Shown here in pieces: positions 6,843 through 13,866 of a DNA stretch of 21,042 bases; position 1 is the first letter of the stretch; each line of letters starts with the position of its first letter. The DNA is taken from NCBI GenBank assembly GCA_039927975.1, contig JBDSTZ010000507.1, forward strand, positions 1 to 21,042. The letters run 5' to 3'. The notes under the pieces were generated by a model. The model saw nothing but the letters and a program-made list of their open reading frames with translations, made no database searches and was not told the origin of the DNA. The DNA comes from JBDSTZ01 sp039927975 (GTDB lineage: Bacteria > Pseudomonadota > Gammaproteobacteria > Burkholderiales > Burkholderiaceae_D). The position numbers were made by a program, and so were the translations under genes.

Positions 6843-7595
6843 ATGCCGACATCCCAGCCAGCGAGCGCAGTGCATCTCCATCCGCCGAGCTTCGTCGATT
6901 TGCGCTTGTTCGCGCGGGACCCAAGCCAGGGCGTCGTGTCGACGCCCGCCGATGGCGAGGACCGTTTTCTCAGCGCCCGCCGCATCCTCGACTGGGCCCC
7001 GGGTCCGGTCACCGCGGGGGTGATCGCCCTCGAAGCCGGTAGCGGGGCGGTACGCTGCCAGCCGGCGGACGACTTCATCATCGTCAACCAGGGCAGCATC
7101 ACCTTGCTGCAAGGGGACGCCGCGCTCACGCTGGAAGCCGGCCAGAGCGCGGTGATCAAGCAGGGCGCCGCGTTCACCTGGTCTGCCGAAGCGCCGGTGT
7201 CGCTGATCTTCACCCGCTACAACCACAGCCAGCCCGGCGACGGCGCGATCGTGCCGATCAAGCAAGGCCCGGAGCTCAAACCATCGGGCACGCCGCTGGC
7301 CGAGCTGCTGATCACCCCGCCGCCCGCCTGCCGCAACCACACCGACTACCTGTCGGCCGACGGCGAATTTATGTGCGGCACCTGGGATTCGACGCCGTAT
7401 CATCGCCGCCCGATGGCTTACCGCCACTTTGAATTGATGTACCTGCTCGAAGGCAGCGTGACCTTTGTCGATGAAACGGGGCGCAGCGGCACGTTTTCGG
7501 CGGGCGACATTTTCCTGGTCGAGCAACAGGCCAAGTGCAGCTGGGAGAGCCGCGAGCACGTGGCGAAGGTCTATGTGATTTACCGGCCTGCGTGA
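6843..7595 (+). CDS. Bicupin-domain protein
   Basis: 250 residues from the ATG at 6843, which follows a purine-rich AGAAAGAAAATC. An in-frame ATG at 6816 would add nine residues but has no ribosome binding site and arises from the 12-bp duplication. Two cupin-like barrels are visible. The first, about residues 55-130, includes FIIVNQGSITLLQGD and LEAGQSAVIKQGAAFTW. The second, about 165-250, includes YRHFELMYLLEGSVTFVDE and GTFSAGDIFLVEQQAKCSWES and resembles the EutQ/Cupin_3 style. Canonical HXH metal ligands are missing in the first barrel and reduced in the second. It may be a sugar- or amine-derivative-modifying enzyme, a metal-binding accessory or a ligand sensor. It is 38 bases after the binding-protein gene, so probably co-transcribed. 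Confidence 0.85.
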   Translation: MPTSQPASAVHLHPPSFVDLRLFARDPSQGVVSTPADGEDRFLSARRILDWAPGPVTAGVIALEAGSGAVRCQPADDFIIVNQGSITLLQGDAALTLEAGQSAVIKQGAAFTWSAEAPVSLIFTRYNHSQPGDGAIVPIKQGPELKPSGTPLAELLITPPPACRNHTDYLSADGEFMCGTWDSTPYHRRPMAYRHFELMYLLEGSVTFVDETGRSGTFSAGDIFLVEQQAKCSWESREHVAKVYVIYRPA

Positions 7596-7613
7596 TGGGT
7601 GTGCCGCTTGCGG

Positions 7614-7640
7614 GTCGCCGGCGCAACGCTCGCCGGCGGC
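7614..7640 (+). other. GC-rich inverted repeat between cupin and ghrA genes
   Basis: CGCCGGCG at 7616-7623 and again at 7631-7638; the octamer is self-complementary, so it forms an 8-bp stem with a 7-base loop, extended to 10 bp by one G-T and one G-C pair. No T-tract follows. Confidence 0.7.
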
Positions 7641-7683
7641 CGTGCCTGGCGCTTGGCATGTCGCTCCAGACAGGAAGCCGCAC

Positions 7684-8610
7684 ATGAGTTTCGTTTACAA
7701 ATCAGATCCGGTGCGCGGCGCAGTGTGGGCTGAATTGTTCGCCCGAATAATGCCGGAGCTGCCGTTTCGGATCTGGCCCGACATCGGCGATCCGCGCGAG
7801 GTACGTTACCTGGCGGCGTGGCAACCGCCAGACGATCTGGCGAGCCGGTTTCCCAATCTGGAAGTGCTGTTCTCGACCGGGGCAGGGACCGATCACTTCG
7901 ACTATGCGTTGATCCCCGCGACGCTGCCGGTGGTGCGCATGGTCGAGCCGGGTATCGTCAACGGCATGGTCGAGTACGTGATGCTGGCCGTGCTGTCGAT
8001 TCACCGCGACTGGCGCAGCTACAACGACCAGCAGCGGGCAGGCGAGTGGAAAGTGCAGCGCGTGGTTCCGGCCTCGTCGCGGCGGGTCGGGGTGCTTGGG
8101 CTCGGCGTGCTTGGGCGCGCGGTGTTGGCCAGCCTGACCAGCCTCGGATTTTCCTGTGCCGGCTGGAGCCGCTCGGCGCAACAGATCGACGCGGTCGACT
8201 GCTACGCCGGCGAGGAGGGGTTGCAGCAATTCCTGGCGCGCACCGACATCCTCATTTGCCTGCTGCCCCTGACCGACAGCACGCGCCACATCCTCGCCAG
8301 GCCGTTGTTCGAGCGCTTGTCGCACGGCGCCACGGTAATCAACGTGGGGCGCGGCGGGCACCTGGTCCAGCAAGACTTGCTCGACGCGCTGGACCAGGGG
8401 AAGCTGGCCAACGCCATTCTGGATGTGTGCGAGCCGGAACCGCTGCCGACCGACCACCCGTTCTGGCGCCATCCCAAGGTGATGTTGACGCCGCATATCG
8501 CCAGCATGACGCAGCCGGAAACCGCAGTCGAAGCCGTGATCGACAATCTTCGCCGCCACCGGGAAGGGTTGCCAATGACAGGCCTGGTCGACAGGACGCG
8601 CGGCTATTGA
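7684..8610 (+). CDS. ghrA: Glyoxylate/hydroxypyruvate reductase A-like D-2-hydroxyacid dehydrogenase
   Basis: 308 residues from the ATG at 7684, preceded by AGGAAG. The enzyme class reduces glyoxylate to glycolate or hydroxypyruvate to D-glycerate with NAD(P)H in the cytoplasm. The Rossmann motif is G139-L-G141-V-L-G144, followed by W-S-R163-S, the basic residue expected for NADPH preference in GhrA. The catalytic triad of the family is present: R223 (NVGRGGHL), E252 (DVCEPEPLP) and H271 (TPHIAS). Length and the short N-terminal lid match GhrA rather than the longer SerA or GhrB types. It closes the first catabolic block, 88 bases after the cupin gene. In this setting it may dispose of glyoxylate or another 2-oxoacid released by the flavin oxidases encoded further right; that link is inference. 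Confidence 0.9.
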   Translation: MSFVYKSDPVRGAVWAELFARIMPELPFRIWPDIGDPREVRYLAAWQPPDDLASRFPNLEVLFSTGAGTDHFDYALIPATLPVVRMVEPGIVNGMVEYVMLAVLSIHRDWRSYNDQQRAGEWKVQRVVPASSRRVGVLGLGVLGRAVLASLTSLGFSCAGWSRSAQQIDAVDCYAGEEGLQQFLARTDILICLLPLTDSTRHILARPLFERLSHGATVINVGRGGHLVQQDLLDALDQGKLANAILDVCEPEPLPTDHPFWRHPKVMLTPHIASMTQPETAVEAVIDNLRRHREGLPMTGLVDRTRGY

Positions 8611-9038
8611 TGGCAAGCGGCTGCCCGCACGCTGTTGCTTGAAGACGGCAAAAGCTCCCTGCCGCGCACAGCTTTTCCCGGGGCTCAGTTCTACCGCCGC
8701 ATGCCATCCAGCGGCAAATTCGATGGCTCATCTCCCACGCATGACACCCGCCGGCGGTCCATATTGCGGCCCGATCAACGCGTCATTTCGCGCCGATCGC
8801 GGCCAGCTAATGGGCTCGCAGGCCGCCTTCAACGCTCCCCAAACAGGTGCAGCATTTTCCATTGGCGACCGGTCTGCATTCGTCGTTTTATGCCGAGAGG
8901 GTATGGGCTTTCGAGGATTTATATCAGAGGTGCGGGCGTACATTGGTACATCTGGCGGCGGTAAGCAAAGGCGCATCGAGGCCAGATAATTTCGACCCGC
9001 TTAACGGCAATTCGCCGAACCTTAAAGACTATAACTAT
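8611..9038. other. Intergenic region between ghrA and porin genes
   Basis: About 430 bases, AT-richer towards the porin. Short frames here (for example 8639-8989) have no ribosome binding site and no recognisable product. It should hold the porin promoter and leader. A GATAAT -10-like box occurs at 8985-8990, but I see no matching -35, so I do not call it. A weak inverted repeat is listed separately. Confidence 0.45.
8650..8676 (+). terminator. Possible weak terminator after ghrA
   Basis: AAAAGCT (8650-8656) and AGCTTTT (8670-8676) form a 7-bp stem around a 13-base loop, 40 bases after the ghrA stop. The stem ends in four Ts, but it is AT-rich and the loop is large, so termination efficiency would be low. 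Confidence 0.3.
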
Positions 9039-10013
9039 ATGAAAAAATCAATCCTCGCGCTCGCCGTCCTCGCCGCTGTCACCGGTACGGCCGCCGCCCA
9101 ATCGAACGTCACCGTGTACGGCATCGTCGATGTCAGCCTATCACGCGCCACCTCCAGTATCGCTCCCAGCATTACCAGCGTCGACAGCGGCAATTGGTAT
9201 GGCTCGCGCCTTGGCTTCAAGGGTAGCGAGGACCTGGGCGGCGGCCTGACGGTCAACTACCAGCTCGAAAACGGCTTTAGCGCCGATACGGGCAACCTTG
9301 GACAGAGCGGGCGCATTTTCGGCCGCCATGCGTGGGTGGGAATCAAGGGCGACTTCGGCGCATTGCGCTTCGGCCGCTCATGGACGCCGACCTATTGCGC
9401 CCTGACCGACGTGATCGATCCATTCGAAGACGGCATGGCGGGCGCCGCCGCCTCGTTCTTCGGCCGCAATACCTTCACGGCGATCGATATCCGCATGCAG
9501 AACGCGATCTTCTATGCGAAGACACTCGGCCCGCTGACGGCCAGCGTGGCGTACAGCCTTGGCGAAGTGGCCGGCAACAGCTCCGCCAATAGCCAGCTCA
9601 GCTCGACGTTCACCTATGTGGCCGGGCCGTTGACGACGGTGTTCGGCTACAACGACGTCAACAACGTCACCGGAACCGGATCGGCCAAGCTGACTTTCAT
9701 CGGCGCAAACTACAACTTCGGTCCGGCGCGCCTTCACTTTGGCCTCGACCGGCAGAAGACCGACCTGGCCGGCGTGACGACAACCGATGCCAGCGACATG
9801 CTGATCGGCCTCACGGTGCCGGTCGGGGCGGGGCGCATTCTGGCCTCGTACAACCGCCTGGATGACAAGACGGTCGCCAATCTCGACAGCCACAAGCTGG
9901 CGATCGGCTACACCTATGCGATGTCGACGCGGACCACCCTGTACACGTCCTACGGTCACGTGAACACCAACGACGCCAACCGCTTCAACGTCGGCATCCG
10001 CCACAAGTTCTGA
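9039..10013 (+). CDS. Gram-negative general porin (Burkholderiales Porin_4 type)
   Basis: 324 residues. The ATG at 9039 is chosen because it opens a textbook signal peptide (MKKSILALAVLAAVTG, cleavage near AAA-QS, residues 19-22); the upstream extension is not protein-like. The mature protein starts NVTVYGIVDVSLSRA, the usual first strand of trimeric 16-stranded porins of this order, continues with GSRLGFKGSEDLGGG and FGRHAWVGIKGDFG, and ends in NVGIRHKF with the C-terminal Phe needed for BamA-dependent assembly. It admits small hydrophilic solutes. Slightly shorter than the usual about 350 residues. It has its own long upstream region and is probably regulated separately from ghrA. The leader has no strong Shine-Dalgarno (only TAAAG). 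Confidence 0.95.
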   Translation: MKKSILALAVLAAVTGTAAAQSNVTVYGIVDVSLSRATSSIAPSITSVDSGNWYGSRLGFKGSEDLGGGLTVNYQLENGFSADTGNLGQSGRIFGRHAWVGIKGDFGALRFGRSWTPTYCALTDVIDPFEDGMAGAAASFFGRNTFTAIDIRMQNAIFYAKTLGPLTASVAYSLGEVAGNSSANSQLSSTFTYVAGPLTTVFGYNDVNNVTGTGSAKLTFIGANYNFGPARLHFGLDRQKTDLAGVTTTDASDMLIGLTVPVGAGRILASYNRLDDKTVANLDSHKLAIGYTYAMSTRTTLYTSYGHVNTNDANRFNVGIRHKF

Positions 10014-10029
10014 TCGCCGCCCGGGCGAT
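10013..10029 (+). other. Small hairpin at the porin stop codon
   Basis: ATCGCC (10013-10018), a 5-base GC loop, GGCGAT (10024-10029), followed by TGATT. It starts within the stop codon. Too short and poor in T to be called a terminator with confidence. Confidence 0.35.
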
Positions 10030-10113
10030 TGATTGCCGGCTGAAGCAGACCATCCGGCAACTCGCCCATGGGCTTGTTGAACGCCAGCGCACCCTGTGCG
10101 GGCGTCCCCCGCG

Positions 10114-10134
10114 CAAGGTGCGCCAGACACCTTG
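10114..10134 (+). terminator. Stem-loop upstream of the MCP gene, possible porin terminator
   Basis: CAAGGTG (10114-10120), loop CGCCAGA, CACCTTG (10128-10134), a perfect 7-bp stem followed by ATTTAT. It lies 100 bases after the porin stop and 18 bases before the MCP start. The AT-rich tail is short, so termination is possible but weak; it could also modulate MCP translation. Confidence 0.4.
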
Positions 10135-10152
10135 ATTTATGCGGCGAGCACA

Positions 10153-11799
10153 ATGAACCTGACAATGAAATCGCGTTTGATCGCGGTGATCACCTTCCTG
10201 TCGATCCTGGCCGCCGCCTGCGGCATGCTGGGCTTGCGCGGCATGGAACAATCCAATGAAGGCCTGAAAGCGGTCTATAAGGACCGGGCGCTGGTGCTGG
10301 AGCAGATCTCGCGCATCGAGTCGCTGCTGCTGCAAAACCGGCTCTTTTTATCGCTGGCGATCACCGATCCGTCGGTGGACGTGAAAGTGGCGTCGGCGCA
10401 GATTGAACGGAACGTCGCCGACATCGAGGCGACATGGAACGCCTGGCTGCCGCTTGCCGTCACGCCGGAAGAAAGAAAGCTGGCGGACCGGTTCGCGATC
10501 GACTGGTGCGGCATTGTCGGGCAGGGCTGGCGGCCCGCCTTGTCGGCGCTGGCCGGCGGCGACGTCGAGGCGGCGAAGACGGCGCAAAACAGGATCGAGC
10601 AAGCCGCGCCTGCTGTCGTGCAGAGCATCAATGCCTTGCGCGGCCTGCAAGTGACGGCGGCGAAGGACGAATACGAGCGCGCCGTCGCGCGCTACCAGGT
10701 CCTGCGCAAAACCGCGGTCGCGGCAATTGTCTCCGGCACCCTGGTCGCGGCGATCTTCGGCTTTGTCCTGATTCGCAATATCTATCGCGACCTCGGCGGC
10801 GAGCCCGATTACGCCGCGCATATCGTGCGCTGCATTTCCGGCGGCGACCTGACCATGCAGGTCGCCCTGCGCGAGGGCGATGAGCGCAGCCTGCTGGCGG
10901 CCATGCGCACGATGCAGCAAAACCTCAGGCGGACCATCGGCCAGATCAACCAGGCGGCGCACACCATCGATGGCGCGTCGGCGCAGGTCGCCAGCGGAAG
11001 CGACGACCTGCGCTCCCAGACCGACCGGCAGGTGGCGTCCTTGAAGGACACGGCCGCCTCGATGGAGGACATCGCCTCGGCCGTGAAGCAGAATGCCGGC
11101 AACGCGCGCGACGCCGACCGGTTCGTGGCGGCCGCCTCCGACACCGCGCACAGGGGCGGGGCAGTGGTGGCCGGGGTGGTCGTCAAGATGGAGTCGATCA
11201 GCGCATCGGCCAGGAAGATTGTCGACATTATCGACGTGATCGACGTGATCGACGGGATCGCCTTCCAGACCAACATCCTGGCGCTGAACGCGGCGGTCGA
11301 GGCGGCGCGCGCGGGCGACCAGGGTCGCGGCTTCGCCGTCGTGGCCGGCGAGGTGCGCGCCCTGGCGCATCGCTCGGCCGGCGCGGCGAAGGAAATCAAG
11401 ACGCTGATCGAAGATTCGGTCGGCAAGATCGATGCCGGCACCGTCCTGGCGCACCAGGCCGGCGACACCATGCACGAGATCATCGACAGCGTCGGCCGGG
11501 TCGCGCACATCGTCAACGATATCGCGGTCGCGAGCCACCAGCAGAGCGCAGGCATCGACCAGATCAAGCTGGCGATCGGTCAGATCGAGGAGGTGACGCA
11601 AAGGAACGCCATGCTGGTGGAGGAGGCGGGCGCGGCGTCCGCATCGATGCGCGGCCAGACTGTCAAGCTCAATGCGCTCGTCGCGCTGTTCAAGCTCGAT
11701 TCGGGCGAGATCCGGGCGGGCAAACCCGCCGGCGCCGAACGGCCAGCGCGGACGGCCGGCGAGCAGGCGCGGGCAATCGCTAGCAGAGCGCCTGGTTGA
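10153..11799 (+). CDS. Methyl-accepting chemotaxis protein
   Basis: 548 residues from the ATG at 10153; a second ATG four codons on is also possible and there is no strong ribosome binding site. TM1 is at about 7-28. A periplasmic helical ligand-binding region follows (about 30-180, four-helix-bundle-like). TM2 is about 186-207 (AVAAIVSGTLVAAIFGFVLI). HAMP begins RNIYRDLGGEPDYAA, about 208-262. The signalling hairpin tip is IAFQTNILALNAAVEAARAG with DQGRGFAVVAGEVRALA, where the usual GEQGRG is GDQGRG. Just before the tip a 9-bp repeat adds an extra Asp-Val-Ile (residues 360-368), three residues that are not a heptad multiple. There is no C-terminal NWETF-type CheR tether. Its place next to porin and transport genes suggests sensing of the same nutrient, but that is inference. 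The 3' end overlaps the convergent GNAT gene by 20 bases. Confidence 0.94.
   Translation: MNLTMKSRLIAVITFLSILAAACGMLGLRGMEQSNEGLKAVYKDRALVLEQISRIESLLLQNRLFLSLAITDPSVDVKVASAQIERNVADIEATWNAWLPLAVTPEERKLADRFAIDWCGIVGQGWRPALSALAGGDVEAAKTAQNRIEQAAPAVVQSINALRGLQVTAAKDEYERAVARYQVLRKTAVAAIVSGTLVAAIFGFVLIRNIYRDLGGEPDYAAHIVRCISGGDLTMQVALREGDERSLLAAMRTMQQNLRRTIGQINQAAHTIDGASAQVASGSDDLRSQTDRQVASLKDTAASMEDIASAVKQNAGNARDADRFVAAASDTAHRGGAVVAGVVVKMESISASARKIVDIIDVIDVIDGIAFQTNILALNAAVEAARAGDQGRGFAVVAGEVRALAHRSAGAAKEIKTLIEDSVGKIDAGTVLAHQAGDTMHEIIDSVGRVAHIVNDIAVASHQQSAGIDQIKLAIGQIEEVTQRNAMLVEEAGAASASMRGQTVKLNALVALFKLDSGEIRAGKPAGAERPARTAGEQARAIASRAPG
11230..11256. repeat. 9-bp tandem repeat in the MCP signalling domain
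   Basis: ATCGACGTG at 11230-11238 and 11239-11247, then ATCGACGGG at 11248-11256. It encodes Ile-Asp-Val, Ile-Asp-Val, Ile-Asp-Gly. Related chemoreceptors have a single V-I-D-G-I-A-F-Q run here, so one unit looks like an insertion. Confidence 0.85.
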
Positions 11800-12640
11800 T
11801 GATGGCGAACTGCCGGACGGCCTCCTCGGGGGCCGGCTGGCCATTGCGCGCCATGACCGTCACCGTGTCGACCTTCGCCAGGCCGATCTGCTCCAGGCTA
11901 TTTTCCAGGCCGCCCGTGGCGGTGACATCGATGCGCACGAAGCTGCCGGCATGGGTGCCGGTCCAGTCGGCGATCAGGGCCATGGCGCGTTCACTGTCCG
12001 GCGCCACCACGGGGCCGATCGCATGGCCGCGCCCGAAGCGCCGCATGATGGAAAATCCGGCCGGTTCGCCGTCGCGCTCGAGCACATTGCAGTCGGCGAT
12101 GGTGAACAGCTGCGCCAGCGCGCTCGCGCGCGGCATGCCGGCGGCGCGGCCGGCCAGCTTGATGAGCGCCGCCGTGTCGTCCGCCTGCAGCGGACGAATG
12201 CGCTCGCCCGCCGCGAGCGGCGCCGGTGCCGCCGCCAGCATCGTGCCCTGGTGCTGGTGCACGCTGCCGATCGGCGCGAAGCCGAGCCGCGCATACAAGG
12301 GCTGGCCGGCCGGCGTCGCGTTGAGCAGGGTGCGGCGCTCGCCCAGTTCGGCCAGTATCAGCGCCATCACTTCGCGCCCGATGCCCTTGCCCTGGTGTTG
12401 CGGCGACACGATGATCAAGCCCAGCGAGGCATGCCGCTCGCCATGCTTCCAGCACAGGCCTGTGCCGACTACCTCGCCATCCTGCTCGGCGAGGAAGCCG
12501 ACGCCCAGGCGCAGCACGAACTGCCAATCCTCGAGCCGATGCGGCCAGCCTACCGCCTGCGACAGCGCGTGGGCGGCGCGAAGGTCGTCTTCGCCCATTC
12601 GGCGATAGGTGATGCGGCTGGCGATCGTTTGCATGGTCAT
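11780..12640 (-). CDS. GNAT-family acetyltransferase, two-domain (paralogue A)
   Basis: 286 residues from the ATG at 12640. Another in-frame ATG lies two codons downstream and a TTG two codons upstream; no ribosome binding site separates them. The N-terminal GNAT domain (about 10-140) shows the acetyl-CoA loop QHQGKGIGREV after LGLIIVSP and a late LYARLGFAPIG strand. Residues about 150-286 form a second, degenerate acetyltransferase-like domain of the YitH/Acetyltransf_18 type (FGRGHAIGPVVAPD). The domain order and the shared blocks WPHRLEDW, HQHQG, AGERIRP and IGPVVAPD match the upstream neighbour, so the two are products of tandem duplication. The stop is 20 bases inside the convergent MCP gene. 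Acetyl acceptor unknown; amines or amino acids would fit the surrounding genes. Confidence 0.9.
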   Translation of the reverse strand: MTMQTIASRITYRRMGEDDLRAAHALSQAVGWPHRLEDWQFVLRLGVGFLAEQDGEVVGTGLCWKHGERHASLGLIIVSPQHQGKGIGREVMALILAELGERRTLLNATPAGQPLYARLGFAPIGSVHQHQGTMLAAAPAPLAAGERIRPLQADDTAALIKLAGRAAGMPRASALAQLFTIADCNVLERDGEPAGFSIMRRFGRGHAIGPVVAPDSERAMALIADWTGTHAGSFVRIDVTATGGLENSLEQIGLAKVDTVTVMARNGQPAPEEAVRQFAIINQALC

Positions 12641-12683
12641 GGTCAAGGTGGGTGAGGAATGGCGAAACCTGGCGCGCGGCGGC

Positions 12684-13547
12684 TTATCCCAGCGTCTGGC
12701 TGAGCAGGGCGAACTGCTTGACGGTGGCGTCGGGCGAGGCCGCTTCGCCGCGCGTCATGGCCGGCACGGCGTGATCGGCCAGCATCAGCCCCATCTCCGC
12801 GAGCCACGGACTGAGCTCGGTCCAGCCGGGCACGTCGACCCGCACGAACGAGCTGGCATAGCTGCCCGCCCAATGGGCGATCAGCACCTTCGCCCGTTCG
12901 ATGTCGGGCGCGACCACCGGACCGATCATGTGGCCGAGGCCGAACTTGCGCAGCGCCGCGAAGCCGATTAATTCGCCGTAGCGGTCGATCGCGACACAAT
13001 TGGCGACGTCCAGCAAGTGCTTGATGACGGTCCCACGCGGCATCCCGGTGGCGCGGCTGGCCAGGTCGATCAGCTTCGCTTCGTCCCTCGAACTGACAGG
13101 CCGGATGCGCTCGCCGGCGCCAAGTGCGACAAACGGCGCGCGGAACACGCTGCCCTGGTGCTGGTGGATTTTGCCGGTCAGGCGAAAGCCATGCTCTTCG
13201 CACAAGGCCTGTCCTTCGAGCGAACCATGCAGCAGGACGCTGCGCTCGCCCACTTCCTTGAGCGCGCGCGCGGCCAGTTCGCGGCCGATGCCCTGGCGCC
13301 GCCGGGAGGGTGACACGATCATCATGCCGAGCGAAGCGAATTGCTTGCCATGGGCCGCGCACACCACTGTGCCGACCACCCCGGAGGCGTCTTCGGCGAC
13401 GAAACCGACGCAGACCTCCAGGATGAATTTCCAGTCCTCGAGCCGATGCGGCCACAGCACCGACAAGGACAGCTGGCGCGCCGCCGGCAAGTCTTCCGCC
13501 GTCATCCTGCGGTAGCGGATGTCTTCGTTACTGATGTTTTCCTTCAT
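12684..13547 (-). CDS. GNAT-family acetyltransferase, two-domain (paralogue B)
   Basis: 287 residues; the start is fixed by GAGGAG (13554-13559, minus strand) six bases before the ATG. The N-terminal GNAT domain carries the CoA-binding loop RRRQGIGREL after LGMMIVSP. The C-terminal YitH-like domain has FGLGHMIGPVVAPD and SSFVRVDVP. It is 43 bases upstream of paralogue A and clearly leads that two-gene operon. It has the strong ribosome binding site that A lacks, so A may depend on coupling or be made at lower level. It is divergent from the aldehyde dehydrogenase gene across about 320 bases, so the two operons may share regulation. Substrate unknown. Confidence 0.92.
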   Translation of the reverse strand: MKENISNEDIRYRRMTAEDLPAARQLSLSVLWPHRLEDWKFILEVCVGFVAEDASGVVGTVVCAAHGKQFASLGMMIVSPSRRRQGIGRELAARALKEVGERSVLLHGSLEGQALCEEHGFRLTGKIHQHQGSVFRAPFVALGAGERIRPVSSRDEAKLIDLASRATGMPRGTVIKHLLDVANCVAIDRYGELIGFAALRKFGLGHMIGPVVAPDIERAKVLIAHWAGSYASSFVRVDVPGWTELSPWLAEMGLMLADHAVPAMTRGEAASPDATVKQFALLSQTLG

Positions 13548-13866
13548 GCGGTTCTCCTCGTGTGGCGCGGCCGTTTCGCCTGCCTGGGCAGTGACGATAC
13601 GCGGCCGTTTGAACGCCTGTTGTCCGGTCCGGACGCGAGCCCGGCCCTGTTTTTAGCGGCTATCTTGCCACAGGCGCGAGCCGCTGGGGATAGGGTGCGT
13701 GCAATTCCACATGATCGCCCGAAGCCGGCCCGAGAACGACAGCTTGTGCGTTTGCGGGGACGGCGGACAGCAGAATATGTGTTGGCAGCGCTCTTACAAT
13801 TTCGGCGGAACGGCGCAGGCCAGCGTGAATTTTTCACGCCGCTGCGCCAAGTTGAAAGGATCTGTA
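13548..13866. other. Divergent promoter region between GNAT operon and ALDH operon
   Basis: 319 bases with no convincing gene. An 11-bp direct repeat CGCGGCCGTTT occurs at 13566-13576 and 13600-13610, start to start 34 bases, about three helical turns apart. An 8-bp palindrome GTCCGGAC sits at 13627-13634. A TACAAT hexamer at 13795-13800, about 67 bases before the ALDH start, is a possible -10 but has no good -35. The repeats are candidate regulator sites; no regulator gene is in the window. Confidence 0.45.

Noticed and set aside
8639..8989. A 116-codon plus-strand frame between ghrA and the porin
   Set aside because: Non-ATG start, no ribosome binding site and no domain; it also fills the region expected to hold the porin promoter.
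10348..11844. Long antisense frame (498 codons) opposite the MCP gene
   Set aside because: Same shadow signature; the sense strand has intact MCP domains.
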